A stretch of 64,000 nucleotides of DNA, from assembly GCA_947095585.1 (NCBI GenBank), contig OX352763.1, positions 47,707,481 to 47,771,480 of the forward strand, written 5' to 3'. The notes under the pieces are model-generated. The model was not told where the DNA came from, made no database searches, and saw only the letters and a program-made list of their open reading frames with translations. Below, in pieces: positions 55,667 to 64,000 of the stretch. The translations under genes and the position numbers were made by a program. Each line of letters begins with the position of its first letter. The stretch's first letter is position 1. This DNA comes from Nephrocerus scutellatus. Lineage: Eukaryota; Arthropoda; Insecta; Diptera; Pipunculidae.

Positions 55667-56878
55667 TACAGCTGGATAGCCCAATCGGCTAAAGCGCTGC
55701 ACGGCAATGCGATCGGCACCTGCAGTATAGGTTCAAATCCCACTTCCGACCAGAGGAGGAAAATAGAAAATTAATTTTTTTTTTAAACATAAGTTAGAAC
55801 TGGCAAATAAAAACAGCCAGAAAACAATAGCTTCAGTGAACTTTGTTAAATCGTCCTGAAAGGTAAGTATATACTTATTTTACACAAAGCAGTTGGAAGT
55901 GGCCCTACAATGTCCAAAGCTACACGCTCAAATGGACTTGCGCTAGTTGTCGTGGTAAGAAACGGTATAGGGTGTTGTAGTTGAACACCCAATCGGTGGG
56001 TGGGTAAAAGTCTTAACCACAAGCAGCCTTCCAAGTCACTTGCCCTGTAATCATTTATTTTAAAATTGTTCACAACAATATGATTCCCAAATTATTGGGA
56101 AAAATAAATTAAGACCTGACGCCAGTAACTAGGCAAAAAGTGTGCTCGTTTTCAGAAAACGCACGATTGGTGCAATACACCAAAATCCAGCTTTGAGTAG
56201 AGTCACTCAAGGTAAAACCTCGACAAGAGTAAAAATGCACGGAAGTGTCTATTTTCGTGGGAATTCATATCAAATCCCCACTTATACTCTTTAACGCGGC
56301 TATTCGTATGGAATAGTTCTTTTTATTTTGATCTCCGAGTAAGTATGTGCTGGATAACACCATCCTCAGTCGAACATCATTTAAAACACTACGGATCTCC
56401 TCCATTTTATTCGCTTTCTTTCTCAAGTAACGACTGAGAAACGTGCTGGGTAACACCGTCATTCATGCGGCACTTGCCATATCCCTTTCCGAACTCCTCC
56501 TCGCTCAACGAGCGCCACTGCTTTGCGAAGTGCCGACTGAGAAGCGTGCTGGATAACACCGTTTCTCATTCGAAACTTACCAACTTTTGAAGACAAGGGA
56601 CAAAATAAATAGGTTTTCGGCATAGCCGAGACCACCGCTATATGTAGTCCACCTCCTCGTCCATGAGTAGTTAGTTGTGTGATTATCTAAGCATAAGAAA
56701 AATCATGTTTTTAAGTATAGTAAGTACATCATAAAATTGTATACCAGTAGACATTACAGTAAATAAAGAAAAAAATATGTAGAAACTTTAAAACAACAAA
56801 AACTTTTAATTTGTAACACGTTTATTTAACGAACCCTGGGCGTTCCGACGAGCGTAACCCAAGCAAGCAACGTTACAG
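55667..56878 (-). mobile_element. Gypsy-like remnant with SINE-like end inside RTE
   Basis: It splits the RTE RT between 'FIWLA' and 'RRGIPDKL'. The frame 55,846-56,073 (minus) has 'PFERVALDIVGPLP', a Gypsy integrase motif. The right end reads TGTAACGTTGCTTGC on the minus strand, as an LTR start would, and the remaining 56,080-56,870 has LTR-like and untranslated-like sequence. The left end carries a tRNA-like segment. The precise composition (one element or two) is not resolved. Confidence 0.55.
55671..55760 (+). mobile_element. tRNA-like segment, probably a SINE head
   Basis: TAGCCCAATCGGCTAAAGCG resembles a tRNA A box and GGTTCAAATCCC is a good B box, about 50 bases apart. The acceptor arms do not pair well, so a functional tRNA is unlikely. 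It does not match the SINE family at 38,681. Confidence 0.5.
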
Positions 56879-58744
56879 GGCGAGCCAGATAAACTGTCTG
56901 TTGACACTGTCAAACGCCTTCTCAAAATCGATGAACAGCAGGTGCAATGGTGACCGGAATTCAAAGCATTGTTCAATAATGATCCGCAGGGTGTTTATGT
57001 GGTCTACACAGGAGGATCCAGTGCGAAAACCTGCTTGTTAGGCATCGAGTGTATCTTCCAGATGTTCCTTAATTCGCTTAAGTACTACTTTGGCTATTAC
57101 CTTTGCAACTGCAGGAAGAACGCAAATGCCTCTTCAGTGTTCGCACTCCATAAAACTACCTTTTTTAGGGAGCTTGACAATCATTCCCTTCTTCCACTCA
57201 TCGGGGAAACTTTCTGCCTCCCAAGCTCTCTCTACAAGAGGATATAAAAGCTCTGCTGATGTCGTTGTAGCTGCACGCAGAAGCTCTGCGGGTATACCAT
57301 CTAGTCCTACCGACTACCACCTGTCAGCTCTTTGGTGATTCTGTAAACGGTTTTGCTATCGCACCTGCTCGCTGCTTCCTCTGCTTCTGAGGCCAGGTCG
57401 TTAATATAGTTACGCTTGTCACGTCTTAAACTACGCTGCACTTCTCTCATTTTTCTTCGATACATGGACTCCTCGCTGCTGCTGGGATATCTACAATACG
57501 AGCTTTAAATAGCTTACGTTCTTCAATCCGCCTCCAGGTATCTTCGGTAAGCAACGTGCTGTGCCTTGCCTGGCTTCTACCAACAATACTTTCCGATCCA
57601 GATGTGAAAACATTTTTCTCAGCCTATCAATGTTCCTGGATGGTTGTCGGCAATGAGCTGCTGATTGCTTTCACTCCTTGCGATAAATGATCCCATAATT
57701 GTTGGCGTACTGAGGGGATCTTTAGCCGGTCGATGTTATACCTAGGCGTTCGGATCATATTGCGGATTCTTTGAACTGATGCAGTACGTAACTGGACAGT
57801 ATCTACCATAAGGTGATGATCCCGTACCATCCCATGTCAGCTCCTCGTCTGTTTCGTACGTCTAAAAGACAGCTCCTAAAACGTCGGCTGATCGCCACAT
57901 GGTCGATTTGGTTGGCTGATGATTACCTGTCAGTTTACACCCAGCTGACCTTGTGGCAAGTCTTATGCTCAAACATGGTGCCTCCTATGACAAGGTTGTT
58001 GGTGTTGCAGAAATCAACAAATCTTTCACCATTGTCATTTCGTTCGCCGAGGCCGTGCTTCCCAATCACATGCTTGAGTCCTTCATTGTCGTTGCCAACC
58101 TTGGCATTCAAGTCCCCCCATCACGATGACGATATCTCCGTTCGGCGTTGCGTTGAATGCAGCGCTTAGTTGATTGTTGAAGTTGTCCTTTTCATTTTCA
58201 GTCGAAGGATTCGTTGGGGCGTAGCACTGTATGACCGTTACGCGCCGTACTCTAGTCCGAAATCTGGCCGATAAGATCCTATCCCGCATAGTGATAGTGA
58301 TTGTGCCAGGAAATTAGGCCTCTACGTGCTGTTGGCGTTAGCAGCAGACCCACTCCAGATTCACGGGGACTGCCGGAGGGTTTGCCGGAGTAGAGTAGCA
58401 CAGTGTTACACGTTGGGGATTGGTACTCTCCCGCGTCGAACCATCTTACTTCACTCACTCCCAGTATGTCCAAATTATATCGAAGAAACTCACGTTCCAG
58501 TTGAAAAAATCTGTCATTTTGGAGGTCCTTCACTCCCTCAGTCAAGGAGCGTCCTCACATTCCAGAAACCAATCTTAGTCCGGGTACAATAGCCAACAGT
58601 CGTCACTATTCGATCATTACTTATCGAGGCGTTGTGTCGGTTTCAGTAGCGGGTATTTTTCGGTACCGCAGGGTGCTAACCCACGTTACCTAGACTATAA
58701 ACGCTAGACCGTTCGCACTTGCAGTTTTAGCCTAAATATATATA

Positions 58745-59117
58745 AGGATTTATACACATAGTTGCCCGGGGACTGTCACGAGGAGGTAGAGCAAGCATTA
58801 CATCACGAACTTGATTGTTGCGCTACTGGCCCAAACCAAGTTTTGAGCAGTCAGTAGTTTCCCGATCAATCGCAATGCAGATCCCCAAAAATCGTATCTT
58901 GTTACCGGTTAAAGGTTTAAATGTGTTATATTAGAATCATTAATCCGTAAAATTATCAATACGTTTTGTTCTACAAGCCAGTTTTAATGGTTTATAATTG
59001 ACACGCTTTCTAAAAATTACAACTCTAATTTCCTTGGAAACCCAACTGAGTTATGAAGCTCATTTTCATTTAAATGGTTATATTGGTAACGAACAAAGCA
59101 GCCAGTTCTGAGCACAT
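58745..59117. other. Interval without a recognised gene
   Basis: Between the RTE 5' region and HINE-14. No motif recognised. Confidence 0.4.
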
Positions 59118-59946
59118 AAAAAAACAACCCATAAAAATTAAAATTTTTCATCTAAATTCTCTAATCGCAGAAATTGATATGGGAGCCCCTCGATCCTGGG
59201 CCATTTTTTTTATTGTAGGAGAAAATCATCGAAACAAACATTTGACATCAGATGTTAAAATTGAAAAAGCTCAGATCATTTTATTCTGAGCACTTAGAGC
59301 ACGCTCATACTCTGAGCAAATAAGAAACACGAACATTTATCTTGAGAAATCTTTGACTGCTCTGAACTAATTTATGAAAACGCCAAATGACAGAATATTG
59401 TGAAAACTTGTTGTTCTATCTGTAAGTTGATATCGACAACAAAAAAAACGACATCAATAAAAATACAATTCAGTATATAATAAAAATGTAAGTTGAAGTA
59501 AGCATAAAACATGTATGTCTCGTTTCATTTGCTGGGTTCATTTGTGCGTGCGCTAAGATTTCTCTCTCTCTCTCCACCACCAACAAAACCATGCAGCGCA
59601 GCCGACTGCGCAGCACACACCGCACAAAGTCCATAAAGGGCGACGAATATCTGATGCCAGTATAGATATTTAAAAAATGTATAAGGGCCTTGCGGCCGAA
59701 CCCGGGACCCGATCACTACCAAATTTTCGAAAAAGTATTGTTTATTGGGTATACACATGTGAGCCCCCCGACCCCGCAGCCCGAGGGGCCTCAAAATTTA
59801 ATAGAAAGTGTTGTCTCCGGAAATACACATGTGTGCCAAATTTCAATAAAATCGGGCTGTAGGAAGTGGGTTAAAAATTTATCGCAATAATCCACGACAG
59901 ACGACCGACGACCCACGGGCAAGTGAAGTTAATATAGAGAATTTAA
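59118..59946 (-). mobile_element. HINE-14, type II, minus strand
   Basis: Nearly complete: AACAACCCATAAAAATT, CTAAATTCTCTAATC, hairpin block, GATATCGACAAC, (CT)n, the GC-rich GCAGCCGACTGCGCAGC segment, core block and the head GAAGTTAATATAGAG. A short deletion joins CACATGTG directly to AGCCCCCCGACC near 59,760. The (GTCG)n microsatellite is shorter than in HINE-4. Confidence 0.85.
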
Positions 59947-60296
59947 AAATCCAGAACTAAACTTATCTACCTAAAATACTTTACTTCAAAAATTTTAAAG
60001 CAAAGTAATGTCCACAAATCTAAAACTAGCAGCCCCATTTCGCTGCCACTATGACTAACATATGAAACTACAAACGCCACAAAGCTCCCGCCACCAACCT
60101 TGACTCGAGTTAAATGTTGGCCATACTCCAGTCAAGTTACTTACCTTTCTTTGTTCATACATTCTTAATTTTATCCTTATTTAACCAGACAGTGACAGAA
60201 TCTCTAGATATCATTTCTATCTCAATTGAGCAATGAAGCATTCCAAATGGTAAAACACAGGAACGTTTAGTGAGTATGACAACAATCCGAATGTAT
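59947..60296. other. Interval without a recognised gene
   Basis: No motif recognised. A possible target duplication ATGTAT (60,291-60,296) belongs to the MITE that follows. Confidence 0.4.
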
Positions 60297-60573
60297 CCAG
60301 GGGCCCTATCATGATTTCCACCACGAAACAATTTTTACACGATATCGTGAGTTTGGAATTACCAAACACGATACCTTTCCGACAGTTGTTTATCAAGTCA
60401 GTATAACATTAAATGAGTGCGTCTATGACTTTAATGGGTGCGTTTATAGAATTAAATAAGTGCACTTTTAGTCTTTTCGATAGAGGAATTCATAATACGT
60501 AAGTGGAAGCGATTCGAAAAGAAGATATCGAAATAGTTTACGACTCGCGGCGGAAATCATGATAGGACCCCAG
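60297..60573. mobile_element. 277-bp MITE with inverted ends
   Basis: GGGGCCCTATCATGATTTCC at the left and its near-complement GGAAATCATGATAGGACCCC at the right; similarity continues to CGATATC-containing stretches about 45 bases inside. ATGTAT lies on both sides (60,291-60,296 and 60,574-60,579). No coding sequence. The superfamily cannot be fixed, but hAT is possible given a 6-8-bp duplication. Confidence 0.75.
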
Positions 60574-60699
60574 ATGTATGTTGTTTTCTCGCAACATAGT
60601 AAATCACAGGAACGATGCACAAGTCTAATAATTATCATCCAGATACAGAACTGCCTCAGGTGGTACATATCTACTCTCTAATATATTTTGAAAGTATTT

Positions 60700-61190
60700 A
60701 CTAAGGATTATCATAATATGCTCCGAAATAAAGTCGTTTGTAATTTAATTCTATAAAATCCGGAAGCATCCATGAGTTTTCTATAAGATACATAATGCCT
60801 AAAATCGTTCGGGCGTTCTGGCCATCCAGCGTAGGCTTTGCCGGCCCCGCTGCCTTGTCCCATAAATCGTTCCGGGGAGCAGTATCCCCTTCACTCATCT
60901 GAGCTAGGTGTCCTGCCCATCGGAGCCTACCGAGCTTAATTCTATTCACGATATCGACATCAAATTCCACAAATTCTCCGTAAAACTTTTCTCTCGAACG
61001 CGGCTAAGAGGTCAGAATAGTTTTGTCTCGGATACATACTGGTACTGGTATTACCATTATAATATACACCAGCAGCTTGGATGTTCTGGTTAAATTCCTG
61101 GATTTGAAGAGTCTTGACAGACTAAAAGGACGCATACTTTTCTCTAAGTACTTCCTACTATTTTTAAAACTTGTTCTTAAAGTTAGTTAG
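60700..61190 (-). pseudogene. RTE-type LINE C-terminal fragment
   Basis: The frame 60,701-60,970 contains 'VDIVNRIKLGRLRWAGHLAQM', typical of the end of RTE ORF2. Preceding sequence on the minus strand up to 61,190 matches the 'SLDRLK' and 'ASKMFWLN'-type region of the same family. It is related to, but not the same as, the fragment at 180-880. Confidence 0.65.
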
Positions 61191-61194
61191 CCTA

Positions 61195-62496
61195 CAAATA
61201 TTTTTATTTATTTAAAAATATTGATAGACATAATGCAACCAACCATATTTTTTTAATATTAATATTTTCATTAATCACTACACAGTTTTGGTTGCATTGT
61301 GTCAATACCAAACCCAAAAAGGACAACCTTAAATGCCTGTAATCCAATTAAAGACACCGGCAAAAATTTTGCTGGCCGAATGTCCAAGTGTTGTAGAAAC
61401 AATGTTGGATAATAATTCCAAACCGTGCCAAATAGGATGGATTTCCCTGCAGCTCTGCCGTGTAACTTAAATGATTGACAATATATGACAATGTTCGTAC
61501 GTTGATATACTTGTAGTTGTGTAGACGTACAATTATTCACTTGACGAATAATGATGCCGACGTATAAGGCATTGCGATGCTCTTTGATGTACATAACGGA
61601 CCTGGCTCTTTTTATACATTGCTGTAAACAATGAAATGAAGAAACGGGACGAAGATACTCGTATTATTTAAAATGTGTGTGATAAATTCTTTAAGATGCA
61701 GGATGTAAGTGATTTAATTTTGCAGGATTCACGGGTTTACTTAGTGTAGTAGTGAGCTCTGCCTTAACTGTTTGATCTTATTATTGAAAACATGACCAGC
61801 AGAAAATAAGTCTTTTAAGTAAATTTTTTTTGGATAGATAGAGAAAACATTAATTTGGATGAGGGTTCTAACACAAACGTCGGTTAAGTCCATCTGATAA
61901 AAAATGTCGCAAGACTTTTTCAATTAGTCATCATCATGCGTATGGCAATAAACTGCAAAAGTGATCAACATAAAGTGAACAACTCCCAAAGAGTTGGCCG
62001 TGGAAAGTAGTGAGGGATTTTCGTGGTTTTATCCCGTAATGTGATTTCCTTTAAAATTGGAACTTTGGACATAAAAAAAAGCAAGACAAGGATCAAACGA
62101 AATGTAATGAAATACAAAAAAACGTTTGTGGGTTTCCAAACCTGATGGATGAAGGTGGTAGGTAAATTTTTCCCTGCAGCATATATATATATATTATATG
62201 TTTTGTATTGTTGGGACGTCCTTGGAGTTCCTACATTGTTGTAATATATTTTTTAAATTGACAACACATCATTATTATGTAAAACAAACTTGGTATTTCC
62301 AAACATTATTTTGTTATTATATAAAACGTTTACTTGTTTGTGCCACAAAAATAGAAAACATCGAGAACCGTTCATTGTAGTTTTTTTTTAATTGAAGCCT
62401 TCTTTTGATTGTTATTGTTATATATATATAGATATTTAAACGTATTACCAAGGAATGACTTGCGCACCGGCAATAAGGTGGGCTTTATTAAAATTT
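61195..62496. other. Interval without a recognised gene
   Basis: A frame at 61,271-61,594 on the minus strand (107 codons) is unrecognised. (AT)n runs are present near 62,180-62,197 and 62,421-62,432. No transposon ends seen. Confidence 0.35.
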
Positions 62497-62836
62497 AAAA
62501 AAAAAAACAACCCATAAAAATTAAAATTTTTCATCTAAATCATCTCTAATCACAGAAATTGATATGGGAGCCCCTCGATCCTGGGACATTTTTTATTTTT
62601 TTTATTTTTTTATTGTAGGAGAAAATAATCGAAAGAGACGTTTGACATCAAATGTCAAATTTGAAAATGCTCAGATCATTTTATTCTGAGCACTTAGAGC
62701 ACGCTCATACTCTGAGCAAATAAGAAACACGAGCATTTTTCTTGAGAACTCTTTGCACTAATTTATGAAAACGCGAAATGACAGAATATTGTGAAAACTG
62801 GTTGTTCTATTATTTGTAAGTTGATATCGACAACAA
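62497..62836 (-). mobile_element. HINE-15, tail part of a type II copy
   Basis: AACAACCCATAAAAATT, the tail, hairpin (TTTGACATCAAATGTCAAAT) and the block ending GATATCGACAAC. It breaks at the A-run where HINE-16 begins. That is the same internal position at which HINE-4 broke HINE-3. The rest of HINE-15 is missing. Confidence 0.75.
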
Positions 62837-63680
62837 CAAAAAACAACCCATAAAAATAAAATTTTTCGTGTAAATTCTCTAATAGGAGATGGGTATGTGT
62901 TAAAATTTGAAGAAAATCGATCTAATTTTTAAAAAATTTATATGGGCACCCCTCGGACCTCAGGGCCTCACTTCAAAAACGTTACAAAAAATTTTATCCA
63001 TCGGAGATACAAAATTTAAAAAAAAATCGGGTTGTTTTGTAAAAAAAATTTTTTGCAAAATGTGTTGCCCATCGGAGATACACACGTATATAAAATTTAA
63101 AAAACATCGGGTTAATTTTTTTAAAAAAATTTTTGGGGTCCAATGACCCTGGGGCCTGGAGTATCCAAATTTTTTACAAGAAGTGTTTTTCATCGGAGAT
63201 ACATACGTATATAAAATTTAAAGAAAATTGGGTTAATTTTTTTTTAAATTTAGGAGCTCCACGACCCCGGGACCCAGGGTCTCCAAATTTTTTACAAAAA
63301 GTTTTGTCTATCGAAGATACACATGTGTATTAAATTTGAAGAAAATCGGGTTAATTTTTTTAAAAAAAGTTATGGGGCTCCACTAAACCGGGCCCGGGGT
63401 CTTCAAATTTTTTACAAAAGGTGTTTTCCAGCGGAGATACGCATTTGTAAAAAATTTTAGGATAATCGGGTAAATTTTTTAAAATATTTGTATGGGAGCC
63501 CCCGACCCCGAGGTCCGAGGGTATTATCACCGGAAATATACATGTGTGCAAAATTTCAATAAAATCGGGCTATGGGAAGTGGGTTAAACATTGATCGCAA
63601 GATTCCATGACACACAAATCCACACACCCACAAACCCACAAACACACGGGCACGCGAAGTTAATATAGAGAATTTAAAAA
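62837..63680 (-). mobile_element. HINE-16, core-repeat type, complete
   Basis: AACAACCCATAAAAAT, GTAAATTCTCTAATAGG, five to six core repeats with GGAGATACACA, the (TGGGTTTG)n microsatellite and CACGCGAAGTTAATATAGAG at the right. It is the longest run of core repeats in one bounded copy of the window. Confidence 0.8.
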
Positions 63681-63689
63681 TAAAAGGAA

Positions 63690-64000
63690 TGTAATTTACG
63701 TTTGTAGCCGGTTTAAATTTAATTTATCAGAATTCACCCTGATTTATTGAAAAAAGTATTACGGAAGATTATCACGAAACTAAAACGACGCGAGTCCAAA
63801 TCCGAATCAATTGATCATGGTCAGGGAAAACTAAAATAAACCTTAACCAAGAAAATATGTCAAATGTCAGCAAATGTCTTTTCAAAAGTTTCTTTGATAA
63901 TTTTTTGTAGTTTGGCTAAGTCCTCTGGAGTTACTGCAAAATCAAGCTCTTGATTAATAGCACGTAGCAGTTATCTTGCTGATTGAGATTCAAATTTTTA
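63690..64000 (-). other. Short open stretch at the window edge, unrecognised
   Basis: On the minus strand about 63,865-63,975 a stop-free stretch encodes 'INQELDFAVTPEDLAKL' and an acidic-basic helix-like tail. It is cut by stops on either side. Its composition is protein-like, but the piece is too short to call. Confidence 0.25.

Larger units (their letters stand above)
54592..58620 (-). pseudogene. RTE-type LINE, minus strand, interrupted
   Basis: From the right: endonuclease (58,083-58,545) with 'DILGVSEVRWFD' and 'VTVIQCYAPTN'; linker and RT start (57,000-57,830) with 'FPDEWKKGMIVKLP' and 'FIDFEKAFDSVNR' near 56,900-56,950; an insertion at about 55,667-56,878; then RT core (55,248-55,667) with 'GVRQGCIPSPILF' and catalytic 'YADD'; then C-terminus (54,607-54,966) with 'GRPRNTWRRTVEEE'. 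The 3' tip ends near 54,600. Several frameshifts. A 'craniofacial development protein 2-like' label in databases usually reflects this RTE endonuclease. Confidence 0.85.

Noticed and set aside
55671..55760. Host tRNA gene
   Set aside because: The A and B boxes fit, but the terminal arms do not pair and the segment is embedded in an insertion in an RTE element.
61271..61594. A possible novel 107-codon gene
   Set aside because: No motif, no start context and no neighbour supports it. In this much sequence such a frame can arise by chance.

Overview
The window looks like insect nuclear DNA, most likely from a fly (Diptera). It is A+T-rich, densely packed with nested transposable elements, and contains Jockey/CR1, RTE, Gypsy, mariner and Helitron families of the kinds common in dipteran genomes. 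The order-level call is inference. I found no intact host protein-coding gene, rRNA gene or CRISPR array. Nearly every recognisable coding stretch is a broken transposon gene.

The dominant component is one family of non-autonomous elements, called HINE here for Helentron-associated interspersed element. Copies start with a T-run plus AAATTCTCTATATTAACTTC, carry a short GC-rich microsatellite ((GTCG)n, (GGCT)n or (GTTT)n), then about 100-125-bp core repeats containing ACACATGTGT. They end with TAGAGAATTT, AATTTTTATGGGTTG and a T-run. AAATTCTCTA near the head and TAGAGAATTT near the tail form subterminal inverted repeats, which resembles Drosophila DINE-1. About seventeen full or partial copies are present. 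They insert into T-runs, often into one another.

Layout. 1-5,640: an RTE remnant, a 2-kb HINE holding a 103-bp minisatellite, and a decayed Jockey/CR1-type LINE. 5,690-12,990: a Jockey-like element on the minus strand (ORF1 and ORF2) split by HINE insertions, one nested in another. 13,000-17,690: a tRNA-derived SINE that received both a Helitron and a mariner, then HINE fragments. 17,700-21,230: no recognised gene. 21,500-29,026: a head-to-tail HINE array including near-identical 502-bp units. 24,703-32,991: a large inverted duplication (arms 3,629 bp, spacer 1,031 bp) whose left arm interrupts one unit of that array. 32,371-36,894: a Gypsy-type LTR retrotransposon on the minus strand resembling the CsRn1 group. 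Its 3' end lies inside the right arm, so it is copied in the left arm. 36,900-47,200: SINEs, LINE fragments, a hAT-like element and an RTE fragment. 47,600-53,000: HINE copies, a perfect hairpin and a deleted Tc1/mariner-type element. 53,400-58,700: a LINE interrupted by an RTE that is itself interrupted by Gypsy-like and SINE-like sequence. 59,100-63,700: HINE copies, a 277-bp MITE and another RTE fragment.

The genes do not form a pathway. The value of the window is its insertion history: precise empty sites, target duplications and nesting give a relative order of events. The inverted duplication is the most unusual structure.
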